Made by a program: the position numbers and the translations under genes. A DNA stretch of 64,000 nt, from assembly GCF_947497005.1 (NCBI RefSeq), contig NZ_CANMFF010000001.1, positions 62,001 to 126,000 of the forward strand. Reading direction: 5' to 3'. The first letter of the stretch is position 1. Each line of letters opens with the position of its first letter. This stretch comes from an uncultured Ruegeria sp. (GTDB lineage: Bacteria; Pseudomonadota; Alphaproteobacteria; Rhodobacterales; Rhodobacteraceae). Shown here piece by piece: positions 53,680 to 61,713 of this stretch. The notes below the pieces were generated by a model. That model saw nothing but the letters and a program-made list of their open reading frames with translations, was not told the DNA's origin and did no database searches.

Positions 53680-54120
53680 AACCTCGGACATGAACTTGGC
53701 TTCGGCGGCAGACGTCATGCCGCCCACGCCGATCCGGTAACCGACCCGCCACCACAGCCCCGGGGCCCACCGGTTCGCCGCTTTGTGCCGCGTACGAACT
53801 AAAAAACCGTTTGACGGTTTAAACGCGAACACTCCACGATCCACGACTTCTATGTCGGCGGTTTCAGCGATGACCTGACCTGACCCAGTGCGCAATTCCG
53901 TTGGCGTAAGCTCTATATAATCCTCGGTTGCCCGCCAGACGCTAAGAGCCAGCCAAAGAGAAGCCCCGCCAACGGCAAACAAAAACACTTGCCACACCGG
54001 CTCCGGTGGCGATACCAGAGCAACATAGGTGACCAAAGCCCCGACCGCCGCCAGCATCCCTACCCCAGCCCATCGTCTGGGGGATGATGCCCGTATCGTT
54101 GCCAGAACCTCGTCCTGCAT
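53641..54120 (-). CDS. Membrane protein of unknown function (PH-like)
   Basis: A 159-residue protein with two membrane helices (about 18-38 and 43-62) followed by a soluble beta-rich domain (YIELTPTELRTGSGQVIAETADIEVVDRGVFAFKPSNGFLVRT) that resembles the bacterial PH/YdbT-type membrane-attached fold. Function unknown. Converges on and overlaps the Tad-type gene by 39 bases. Confidence 0.72.
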   Translation of the reverse strand: MQDEVLATIRASSPRRWAGVGMLAAVGALVTYVALVSPPEPVWQVFLFAVGGASLWLALSVWRATEDYIELTPTELRTGSGQVIAETADIEVVDRGVFAFKPSNGFLVRTRHKAANRWAPGLWWRVGYRIGVGGMTSAAEAKFMSEVLSSIIADERGHC

Positions 54121-54277
54121 GGTTGCCTCCTGTCTGTTTCATTTCGATGTAACCGCTCCGTACCAGAAACAACAGGGGCTAAACTTCCCTGCATTTTCGC
54201 ACAGGGACGGTGGGATCATGCTAATTGACTGCAAATATGCAGGGGTTACATGCTGATCGAATGAACCGGAGGCCGTA

Positions 54278-55189
54278 ATGTCCCTAAGACCCACACTGGA
54301 AACACGCAAAGCTGTCCCCACAATGGAAGGGGCTGGCGTCAAACTCCACCGCGCGTTCGGATTTCAGGACCCGTCCGAGCTTGATCCCTTTCTGCTGTTC
54401 GACGATTTTCGGAACGAACGGCCTCAGGACTATCAGGCCGGTTTTCCCTGGCATCCGCATCGCGGGATCGAGACGATTACCTATGTTCTGGCCGGATCGG
54501 TCGAACATTCGGATTCGCTGGGCAACACGGGCACCTTGGGGGTTGGGGATGTGCAATGGATGACCGCCGGATCAGGTATCCTGCATCAGGAAATGCCGAA
54601 CGGAAACGCCTCGGGTCAGATGCACGGGTTCCAGTTGTGGGGCAACCTGCCCTCGGACCAGAAAATGACCGCCCCGCGCTATCAGGATGTTCAAAGCAAG
54701 GATATCCCCGAGATCACTGACGACGATGGCACGACAGTTCGGGTAATTGTCGGCGAGTTCTGGGGTAAATCCGGCCCTGTGGACGGCATTGCGGCAGACC
54801 CGCAATATCTGGATATCACTGTCCCCGCAGGTGTCAAAAAAACGTTTCGCATCGACACCTACCGCCGCGCCTTTGCCTATGTGTTTCAAGGTCAGGCGGC
54901 CTTTGCAGACGCATCACAGCCGACAGGAGTGCTGCTGGAAAAAGAGGTCGCCGGGCAAGAGATGAATATCCGGGATATGTCGGGCGACCGCACCCTTGTC
55001 CGTTTTGGCACGGGGGACGAAATCACCGTTCAGGCTGGCGCGCACGGCGTGCAGTTTCTGCTGATCTCGGGGGCTCCGATCGATGAACCCGTCGCGTGGC
55101 ACGGTCCGATAGTTATGAATACGCAGGCCGAACTGGAACAAGCCTATCGGGACCTGCGCAACGGGAACTTCATTCGTCCTGCACACTGA
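54278..55189 (+). CDS. Pirin-family protein
   Basis: A 303-residue bicupin. Metal ligands of the N-terminal cupin are visible in FPWHPHRGIETI (two His) and SGILHQEMP (His, Glu). The C-terminal cupin holds the less conserved second barrel (about 170-280). Family members act as metal-dependent dioxygenases (quercetinase) or regulators; the substrate here is unknown. RBS CGGAGG. Transcription converges with the TetR gene through a shared hairpin. Confidence 0.9.
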   Translation: MSLRPTLETRKAVPTMEGAGVKLHRAFGFQDPSELDPFLLFDDFRNERPQDYQAGFPWHPHRGIETITYVLAGSVEHSDSLGNTGTLGVGDVQWMTAGSGILHQEMPNGNASGQMHGFQLWGNLPSDQKMTAPRYQDVQSKDIPEITDDDGTTVRVIVGEFWGKSGPVDGIAADPQYLDITVPAGVKKTFRIDTYRRAFAYVFQGQAAFADASQPTGVLLEKEVAGQEMNIRDMSGDRTLVRFGTGDEITVQAGAHGVQFLLISGAPIDEPVAWHGPIVMNTQAELEQAYRDLRNGNFIRPAH

Positions 55190-55193
55190 TACT

Positions 55194-55222
55194 GTGACGG
55201 CCTGATCCTGTCAGGCTGTCAC
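55194..55222. terminator. Hairpin between converging pirin and TetR genes
   Basis: GTGACGGCCTGA pairs with TCAGGCTGTCAC (one G-T pair) around TCCTG. It includes the TetR stop codon. It lies between the two converging genes and probably limits read-through in both directions, although neither flank is T-rich. Confidence 0.55.
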
Positions 55223-55798
55223 TGCCTTATGCACCATGTTCCAATATATCTGCTCGACCTCGTCCAACGACAGTCGACCACCGGACCGGTACCAGGTCAT
55301 CACACCATTAAGCATGGCAATTACTCCAAGCGTCGCGATCTTGGTGTCCGAAATCGCAAATTGCCCGGCCTGCTGCCCTGTGTCGAGGATGCTTTCCAGC
55401 GCATTTTCGTATTGACGCCGAAGGTCTTCGATTTCGGCGAAGTTTTCAGGTGAAAGGTTGCGCAATTCCATATAGGCGATGAAGACCTCATCAGGTCGTT
55501 GCAAATGGAAACGGATGTGAAAACCTACAAACCTACGCAATGCCTCTTGCGCGTCATCGCAACGCTCCAACGCATCAAGCGCTGAAAGCAGGTCCTGCAT
55601 ATGTTCGCGCATCAATCGGTAAAGCAAGCTCTGCTTGTCAGGCGTGTAGTTGTATAACGCCCCTGCTTGAACGCCGACCTCTTTTGCGATCTGTCGCATC
55701 GAGACAGCCGCATACCCGTGGCGGGCAAACAGGTTCAGTGCCGCCTTACGGATGCGAGGTCCTGTTATGTCGGAATGAGAGCCTTGAGTTCGTGCCAT
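55211..55798 (-). CDS. TetR/AcrR-family transcriptional regulator
   Basis: A 195-residue repressor. The N-terminal helix-turn-helix (about 12-58) reads ALNLFARHGYAAVSMRQIAKEVGVQAGALYNYTPDKQSLLYRL. The C-terminal ligand domain (about 70-190) is of the type seen near fatty-acid and aromatic degradation genes. A dyad 15 bases upstream of its start is a likely self-operator. The ligand is unknown. Confidence 0.88.
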   Translation of the reverse strand: MARTQGSHSDITGPRIRKAALNLFARHGYAAVSMRQIAKEVGVQAGALYNYTPDKQSLLYRLMREHMQDLLSALDALERCDDAQEALRRFVGFHIRFHLQRPDEVFIAYMELRNLSPENFAEIEDLRRQYENALESILDTGQQAGQFAISDTKIATLGVIAMLNGVMTWYRSGGRLSLDEVEQIYWNMVHKAVTA

Positions 55799-55812
55799 TT
55801 ACCCACCGTATC

Positions 55813-55826
55813 TGAACAAACGTTCA
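55813..55826. promoter_or_regulatory. TGAAC-N4-GTTCA dyad upstream of the TetR gene
   Basis: A perfect 5-bp inverted repeat with a 4-base spacer (TGAACAAACGTTCA) sits between the divergent TetR gene and the small lipoprotein gene. It is a plausible operator for the TetR protein. Confidence 0.5.
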
Positions 55827-55900
55827 TATAGAACCCCGCTTGATCGACACCGGTAAAAGGTGCATCACGATGGGACGAGTGACATCAAAAAGCGTACAAC

Positions 55901-56149
55901 ATGAAACTGCTGCCTGTTCTGCCTCTTTTTCTTCTGTTTGCCGGATGCGCAGACATTCCCGAACTTGAAGGAAGTGAACCAGCTTCGGTAAGATCGGCAG
56001 CCTACCCGCGCCTTGTCCCGCTGCAGGAAACGTTGGGGCCCTCAATAGACCCAATCAGCCAGGCCGCCGTGGTGGAAGAAGATCTGACGCAGCGCAGTGA
56101 GGCGTTGGCAAAAAAAGCGCAAGCGCTGCAAAATGCGCAAACAAACTAA
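55901..56149 (+). CDS. Small lipoprotein of unknown function
   Basis: Eighty-two residues with a lipoprotein signal peptide and lipobox LFAGC (acylated Cys16, Ala-Asp at +2 and +3). The mature part of about 67 residues ends in a Lys/Ala/Gln-rich helix (EALAKKAQALQNAQ). Divergent from the TetR gene across 102 bases. No family recognised. Confidence 0.7.
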   Translation: MKLLPVLPLFLLFAGCADIPELEGSEPASVRSAAYPRLVPLQETLGPSIDPISQAAVVEEDLTQRSEALAKKAQALQNAQTN

Positions 56150-56276
56150 AGCGTGAAATTTCAAGTCCACAATCCCTCGGTGACGGATTGCACCCTCGGC
56201 CTGAACCCGCTAATGCAGCGCTGATCGGACAAGCGTCCGAATTCAGGTAAATTTCGAGCGGAAAGGAACCCACGAA

Positions 56277-57563
56277 ATGACACAGGCGCTGCGGCTGGGA
56301 ATTGCGGGCTTGGGAACTGTCGGCGTGGGTGTCGTCAAGATTGTCCGACGTCATGCTGAGATGCTGAAGGCACGCACGGGCAGATCGATTGAGATCGTGG
56401 CCGTATCCGCGCGGGATCCGAACAAGGACCGCGGCGTGAACCTGGCGGATTATGCCTGGGAAACCGACCCGGTTGCGTTGGCGAAACGCGACGACATCGA
56501 CGTCTATGTCGAGCTGATGGGCGGCGAAAACGGCCCCGCCAAAGCCTCAGTCGAAGCTGCGCTGGTCAGCGGCAAGGACGTCGTCACCGCCAACAAGGCT
56601 TTGCTGGCCATCCACGGGCAGGAACTGGCAGAACAGGCCGAAGCCGCAGGTCGTGTCATCCGGTTTGAGGCCGCAGTTGCTGGCGGTATCCCGGTGATCA
56701 AATCCCTGACCGAAGGGTTGGCTGGCAACGAAATCACCCGCGTCATGGGCGTGATGAACGGCACCTGCAATTATATTCTCACCCGAATGCAATCGCAACG
56801 TCAGGGTTATAACGCCCTGTTCGATGAATGCGCCGAGCTTGGGTATCTTGAGGCCGACCCCAATCTGGATGTGGGTGGCATCGACGCCGCGCATAAACTG
56901 GCTTTGCTGGCCTCGATTGCTTTTGGCACCAAGCCTAATTTCGACGGTATCGAAATCGAAGGTATTCAGCAGATCAGCCTCGACGATATCGATCAAGCAG
57001 AAGATATGGGCTTCCGCATCAAGCTTCTGGGCGTAGCGCAGCGCACCGCGCGCGGTCTGGAACAGCGTATGCAGCCCTGTCTTGTGCCCAGTGACTCGCC
57101 CTTGGGTCAGTTGGAAGGCGGCACCAATATGGTGGTGATTGAAGGTGACGCGGTCGAGCAGGTTGTTCTGCGTGGCCCCGGCGCAGGCGAAGGGCCGACA
57201 GCCAGCGCCGTGATGGGCGACGTCTGCGATCTGGCGCGCGGGCTGCAAATCCCGACTTTTGGCCGACCTGCCACATCGCTCGAGACCGCAGCTCCCGCGG
57301 TCACTGGCTTGCCAGCGCCTTATTACCTGCGACTAGGGCTGCTGGACAAACCCGGCGCACTGGCAAAGGTTGCGGCCATTCTGGGCGATGCAGGTGTCTC
57401 GATCGACCGAATGCGCCAGTATGCCCACGCTGAAAGCACAGCGCCTGTACTGATCGTCACGCACAAAACCACCCGTGCCGCACTGGACGTCGCACTGGAC
57501 GGTTTCCGCGAAACAGATGTGGTTGCAGGCGCCCCTGTTGCATTGCGAATTGAAGAGGTTTGA
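56277..57563 (+). CDS. hom: Homoserine dehydrogenase
   Basis: Reduces aspartate semialdehyde to homoserine for threonine and methionine synthesis. The 428-residue product has an N-terminal NAD(P) fold (GIAGLGTVGVGVVK), a catalytic domain with VMNGTCNYILT and the LGYLEADPNLDVGGIDAAHKLALL signature (catalytic Lys), and a C-terminal ACT domain from about residue 350 (LLDKPGALAKVAAILGDAGVSI) for threonine feedback. RBS GGAAAGGA. Confidence 0.97.
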   Translation: MTQALRLGIAGLGTVGVGVVKIVRRHAEMLKARTGRSIEIVAVSARDPNKDRGVNLADYAWETDPVALAKRDDIDVYVELMGGENGPAKASVEAALVSGKDVVTANKALLAIHGQELAEQAEAAGRVIRFEAAVAGGIPVIKSLTEGLAGNEITRVMGVMNGTCNYILTRMQSQRQGYNALFDECAELGYLEADPNLDVGGIDAAHKLALLASIAFGTKPNFDGIEIEGIQQISLDDIDQAEDMGFRIKLLGVAQRTARGLEQRMQPCLVPSDSPLGQLEGGTNMVVIEGDAVEQVVLRGPGAGEGPTASAVMGDVCDLARGLQIPTFGRPATSLETAAPAVTGLPAPYYLRLGLLDKPGALAKVAAILGDAGVSIDRMRQYAHAESTAPVLIVTHKTTRAALDVALDGFRETDVVAGAPVALRIEEV

Positions 57564-57632
57564 CCTTGCGGCCTGCATGAAACGCAAGCTATGCCGGTAG
57601 AAACGGCTTTACTGACCAGAGGATACTGAACA

Positions 57633-58616
57633 ATGAGTGCTGCCAAAACCGATTTTAACGACCGCCTGCTGTCTCTGGGGCTGGCAAGGGTGGCGGAACA
57701 GGCTGCGCTGGCCTCGGCCTCATTGGTGGGTCGTGGTGACGAAAAAGCGGCCGATCAGGCTGCGGTGAACGCGATGCGCGAACAGCTGAACTTGCTGGAC
57801 ATTGCGGGTGTCGTGGTGATCGGTGAAGGCGAACGCGACGAAGCGCCAATGCTGTTCATCGGTGAAGAGGTCGGCACCGGTAGCGGCCCCGGGGTGGACA
57901 TCGCGCTGGACCCGCTGGAAGGCACCACGCTGACCGCCAAGGATATGCCTAACGCTTTGACCGTAATTGCAATGGGTCCTCGCGGCTCGATGTTGCATGC
58001 ACCAGACGTTTACATGGACAAGCTTGCTGTTGGTCCGGGCCTGCCTGAGGGCGTAGTCAATCTGGACATGTCCCCCCGTGAACGCGTTGAGGCTCTGGCC
58101 AAGGCCAAAGGCTGCAAACCGGCCGACATCACCGTCTGCATTCTGGAACGCCCCCGTCACGAGGCGATGATCGCGGAAGTGCGCGAAACCGGAGCCTCGA
58201 TCCGACTGATCACCGATGGTGATGTTGCCGGTGTCATGCATTGCGCTGAAAGCGAAGTGACCGGCATCGATATGTATATGGGCCAGGGTGGCGCGCCCGA
58301 AGGAGTGCTGGCCGCTGCTGCGCTGAAATGTATGGGTGGACAGATTTTTGGCCGCCTGTTGTTCCGCAATGATGACGAACGGGGTCGTGCCGCCAAGGCC
58401 GGAATCACTGATCTGAACCGTGTGTATGGGCGCGACGAGATGGTGACGGCAGATGTCATTTTTGCCGCGACGGGTGTAACTGGCGGATCGCTGCTGCCGC
58501 GCATCAAGCGAGAGCCGGGCTGGGTGGAAACTACAACCTTGCTGATGCGGTCGAAAACCGGATCGGTGCGCCGCATGTCCTATCGCACGCCCACATGGCC
58601 ACACGACGAGGCATAA
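57633..58616 (+). CDS. glpX: Class II fructose-1,6-bisphosphatase
   Basis: Gluconeogenic/Calvin-cycle phosphatase of the GlpX family, 327 residues. Metal-binding motifs are GEGERDEAPML and DIALDPLEGTTLTA. The substrate-loop region GGAPEGVLAAAALKCMGGQIFGRL is conserved. It lies 69 bases after hom. RBS AGAGGA. Confidence 0.95.
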   Translation: MSAAKTDFNDRLLSLGLARVAEQAALASASLVGRGDEKAADQAAVNAMREQLNLLDIAGVVVIGEGERDEAPMLFIGEEVGTGSGPGVDIALDPLEGTTLTAKDMPNALTVIAMGPRGSMLHAPDVYMDKLAVGPGLPEGVVNLDMSPRERVEALAKAKGCKPADITVCILERPRHEAMIAEVRETGASIRLITDGDVAGVMHCAESEVTGIDMYMGQGGAPEGVLAAAALKCMGGQIFGRLLFRNDDERGRAAKAGITDLNRVYGRDEMVTADVIFAATGVTGGSLLPRIKREPGWVETTTLLMRSKTGSVRRMSYRTPTWPHDEA

Positions 58617-58630
58617 CGGCTTGCGCCGTT

Positions 58631-58663
58631 GCCTTCGGCGAGAGTATCTCTGAAAAGATGAAG
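58631..58663 (+). repeat. Third, diverged copy of the intergenic repeat
   Basis: These 33 bases begin GCCTTCGGCGAGAGTATC and end AAAAGATGAAG, in the same frame as the element at 16975-17007 but with substitutions throughout the middle. They lie between glpX and recJ, directly before a GNRA-loop hairpin. Confidence 0.6.
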
Positions 58664-58664
58664 A

Positions 58665-58688
58665 GGCCGGATCCGCAAGGGTCCGGCC
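58665..58688 (+). promoter_or_regulatory. GNRA-loop hairpin between glpX and recJ
   Basis: GGCCGGATCC pairs with GGGTCCGGCC (one G-T pair) and closes a GCAA tetraloop. Only TT follows, so it is probably an mRNA stability element or weak terminator. Confidence 0.55.
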
Positions 58689-58709
58689 TTGGCGCATAAG
58701 AGGCGAGAG

Positions 58710-60452
58710 ATGAATTTTCTTGGGGTTGAGCAATCGTTAACAGGACGTCGTTGGGTGGGCCCCGGCGCCGAGATCGAACGGGCCGCCGAGATGATGGCGC
58801 AACAAACAGACCTGCCTCGTGCAGTGTGTCAGGTCTTGGCCCGACGCGGCGTGCCGGTCACGGAGGCGTGTAGCTTCCTGGACCCTAAGCTAAAAGAGCT
58901 ATTGCCCGATCCACGCGCCATGAAAGACATGGAAACGGCGGCGGCACGCTTTCTGAGCGCCGTAAGCCATCGCCAAAAGATAGCGGTGTTCGCGGATTAT
59001 GATGTTGACGGCGGCAGTTCTGCCGCGCTGCTGCTGGTTTGGCTTCGGCAAATGGGGGTGCAAGCGACACTTTATGTGCCGGATCGGATTGATGAGGGTT
59101 ATGGCCCCAATGTCCCGGCAATGCAGGACCTGGCAGCTAGCCACGACCTGATCATTTGCGTCGATTGCGGCACGCTCAGCCATGAACCGATTGCGGCCGC
59201 CAAGGGCGCAGATGTGATTGTGCTGGATCACCACCTCGGCGGCGAGACCCTGCCCGACTGCGTTGCAGTCGTGAACCCGAACCGGCAAGATGAAAGCGGT
59301 GATCTGGGCTATTTCTGCGCCGCAGGCGTCGTGTTTCTGATGCTGGTCGAAGCTGGGCGCCAATTGCGCGAGGCGGGTGCGAAGGGGCCCGACCTGATGT
59401 CGCTGCTGGACCTGGTGGCCCTGGCAACCGTGGCTGACGTTGCGCCTCTGATCGACGCCAACCGCGCACTGGTTCGACAAGGCCTGAAAGTGATGACGCA
59501 GCGACAGCGCCCCGGCCTTGTTGCCCTATCCGACGTCTCGCGTATGGATACAGCGCCGAACAGCTACCACCTTGGCTTCCTGCTTGGTCCCCGCGTGAAT
59601 GCAGGCGGTCGGATCGGTCAGGCCGATCTGGGTGCACGACTGCTGAGCACCGATTCCCTGCATGAAGCACAAGCCTTGTCCGAACGTCTGGACGCATTGA
59701 ATACAGAACGCCGCGACATCGAAAATGCAGTACGTGTCGCTGCGATGGAACAGGCGGAAGAGCGCGGTCTCGACGCTCCGTTGGTTTGGGCAGCAGGTGA
59801 AGGCTGGCACCCCGGTGTGGTGGGAATTGTGGCCTCTCGACTGAAGGAAACTGCCAATCGCCCCGCAATCGTGATCGGTTTTGACGGGGATGAGGGCAAA
59901 GGCTCGGGGCGCTCGGTCTCGGGTGTGGATTTGGGGGCTTCGATCCAACGGCTCGCGACCGAAGGACTGCTGGTCAAGGGTGGAGGCCACAAAATGGCGG
60001 CCGGCCTTACTGTCATGCGAGACAAGCTGGAACCGGCCATGGACCGTCTCAGTGAATTGCTGGCCAAACAAGGGGCCGGTCAGGGCGGCCCCGCTGACAT
60101 GAAGCTGGACGGTGCCCTTATGCCGGGTGCGGCAACGGTGGAGTTGATCGAGCAGATCGAACAGGCCGGTCCTTTTGGTGCCGGAGCCCCGGCCCCACGA
60201 TACGCACTGCCGGATCTGCAGATACGGTTTGCCAAGCGTGTCGGGGAAACGCATCTGAAGCTGTCACTGGCCGACGGAATGGGCGGAGGACTGGACGCAA
60301 TTGCCTTTGGCGCCTTTGACGGGCCGATGGGCGAGAAGCTGTCAAATCACGGTGGTGCACGCTTCCATTTCGCAGGCCGTCTTGAGGTGAACACCTGGGG
60401 CGGGCGTCAATCCGTACAGCTCAGGCTGGAGGACGCGGCAGAGGCCCGTTGA
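58710..60452 (+). CDS. recJ: Single-strand DNA exonuclease RecJ
   Basis: 5'-to-3' exonuclease in recombination and mismatch repair. The 580-residue product has the DHH-family phosphoesterase motifs FADYDVDGGSSAALLL, VDCGT and LDHHLGGE in the first third, and a DHHA1-type domain with SGRSV and GGHKMAAGLTV at about 410-445. The C-terminal OB-like domain lies after about 465. The ATG at 58710 follows GAGGCGAGAG; the seven-codon upstream extension is dropped. Confidence 0.95.
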   Translation: MNFLGVEQSLTGRRWVGPGAEIERAAEMMAQQTDLPRAVCQVLARRGVPVTEACSFLDPKLKELLPDPRAMKDMETAAARFLSAVSHRQKIAVFADYDVDGGSSAALLLVWLRQMGVQATLYVPDRIDEGYGPNVPAMQDLAASHDLIICVDCGTLSHEPIAAAKGADVIVLDHHLGGETLPDCVAVVNPNRQDESGDLGYFCAAGVVFLMLVEAGRQLREAGAKGPDLMSLLDLVALATVADVAPLIDANRALVRQGLKVMTQRQRPGLVALSDVSRMDTAPNSYHLGFLLGPRVNAGGRIGQADLGARLLSTDSLHEAQALSERLDALNTERRDIENAVRVAAMEQAEERGLDAPLVWAAGEGWHPGVVGIVASRLKETANRPAIVIGFDGDEGKGSGRSVSGVDLGASIQRLATEGLLVKGGGHKMAAGLTVMRDKLEPAMDRLSELLAKQGAGQGGPADMKLDGALMPGAATVELIEQIEQAGPFGAGAPAPRYALPDLQIRFAKRVGETHLKLSLADGMGGGLDAIAFGAFDGPMGEKLSNHGGARFHFAGRLEVNTWGGRQSVQLRLEDAAEAR

Positions 60453-60502
60453 CGTAACACTTGGATGGGGCAAAAAACTTTCACATCCCTGCGTTTTTCG
60501 GC

Positions 60503-60531
60503 TTGCGGGGGTCACGGTGAAACCGTAAAAG
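60503..60531 (+). promoter_or_regulatory. Sigma-70-type promoter of the tRNA-Glu pair
   Basis: TTGCGG (60503-60508) and TAAAAG (60526-60531) are separated by exactly 17 bases. The transcript start would fall about 13 bases before the first tRNA. The -35 matches 4 of 6 bases of consensus and the -10 matches 4 of 6. Confidence 0.5.
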
Positions 60532-60550
60532 GCCCTCCACAAGCCAGCGT

Positions 60551-60625
60551 GGCCCGTTCGTCTATCGGTTAGGACGCCAGGTTTTCAACCTGGAAAGAGG
60601 GGTTCGATTCCCCTACGGGCTACCA
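60551..60625 (+). tRNA. tRNA-Glu (TTC), copy 1
   Basis: A 75-base cloverleaf with CCA encoded. Anticodon loop TTTTCAA carries the anticodon TTC, the T-loop is GTTCGATT, the D-arm is TCTATCGGTTAGGA, and the acceptor is GGCCCGT with ACGGGCT (G1-U72), discriminator A. TTTTT follows directly. Confidence 0.96.
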
Positions 60626-60649
60626 TTTTTGCTTGCGCCAGTTCCATGT

Positions 60650-60724
60650 GGCCCGTTCGTCTATCGGTTAGGACGCCAGGTTTTCAACCTGGAAAGAGGG
60701 GTTCGATTCCCCTACGGGCTACCA
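60650..60724 (+). tRNA. tRNA-Glu (TTC), copy 2
   Basis: Identical in sequence to the copy 24 bases upstream, including encoded CCA. The pair is a recent or gene-converted tandem duplication, probably transcribed from one promoter. Confidence 0.96.
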
Positions 60725-60789
60725 CTTTCTTGCCAATTCCACTTAAACCTCTGATCTGTTGCTCGGCCTCTTCCGGTATCTGATCGATG

Positions 60790-61587
60790 TCATGCTGCCT
60801 GAGATTCACTCGACTTGGCAATCTTGATGTCGATGCCCCAGCGCTCGAACGCCTTGGCCATAGCCTCTTTTGGCGCGGCATCCGTCACCAAAGTATGTAC
60901 AGAACGCGGATCCGGGCCGACATAAGGGGCCATGTCACCGAATTTGAAATGTGCGGCAGCCACGACGACACGATCCGCTTGCCCGGCTACAGCCGACGCG
61001 AGATCCGCTTCGGCCGGGCTGTGATACAAAAACCCCTTTGTGTCCGAGATCGCATCCGTGCTGAGGATCACAAGGTCAAATGCATATCGTTGCAGTTGCT
61101 TCTGGGCGACATGACCGAAAGTACCCCGTTCATCGGATTGCAGTTCTCCACCCAGTAGATGCACGCGGTTTCCGCTGATCCCCGCCAATGTCTGCACAAT
61201 CCCGATGGAATTGCTGACAACAGTCAGATGTTCGGTTTGGCGTAGTTCTTCGGCAACAAAGGCGGTGGTTGAGCCGACATCCAGAAAAACGGTCATCTGA
61301 TCCCGGACCATTTTCGCCGTACGCGCCGCTATGAGACGCTTTTCGTCAGAATGCTGCGAGATTCGGCGAAAGAAACCCGGGTCACCTTGCGCTCCGGCAA
61401 GGTACGCACCGCCATGAACGCGTTCGACTGTACCCGCCTTCGACAAAGCCTTGATCGTACGCCGTACCGTTTCTTCGGACACGCCGATCATATTCGCCAG
61501 ATCAGAGTTTCGCGCCGTTCCACCCAAACGCCGCAAAGCGTCAAGCAACTCAAGTTCACGATGGGTGTTAAGGGTGTTTTTCTTCAC
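60790..61587 (-). CDS. DeoR/GlpR-family transcriptional regulator
   Basis: A 265-residue repressor of the sugar-phosphate-sensing DeoR type. The N-terminal winged helix (about 10-60) reads NSDLANMIGVSEETVRRTIKALSKAGTVERVHGGA. The C-terminal DeoRC sensor domain has VFLDVGSTTAFVAEEL and VVSNSI. The GTG at 61587 with GGAG before it gives the usual length; a TTG at 61644 would add 19 residues. It lies downstream of the V-type ATPase subunit gene in the same direction, where an atpB gene would be expected. Its target sugar is unknown. Confidence 0.82.
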   Translation of the reverse strand: MKKNTLNTHRELELLDALRRLGGTARNSDLANMIGVSEETVRRTIKALSKAGTVERVHGGAYLAGAQGDPGFFRRISQHSDEKRLIAARTAKMVRDQMTVFLDVGSTTAFVAEELRQTEHLTVVSNSIGIVQTLAGISGNRVHLLGGELQSDERGTFGHVAQKQLQRYAFDLVILSTDAISDTKGFLYHSPAEADLASAVAGQADRVVVAAAHFKFGDMAPYVGPDPRSVHTLVTDAAPKEAMAKAFERWGIDIKIAKSSESQAA

Positions 61588-61713
61588 AACCAGCTCCGAA
61601 TTCTCGATGTAGTCTATAAGGGCATGGAACGTCCTGCGCGACAAGCCAGTGCTTCAAAGGTTCCGCAAGGTTTTCCCGTTTCCAGATAAGTGATGAAAGC
61701 GGTGGTATCCGCC

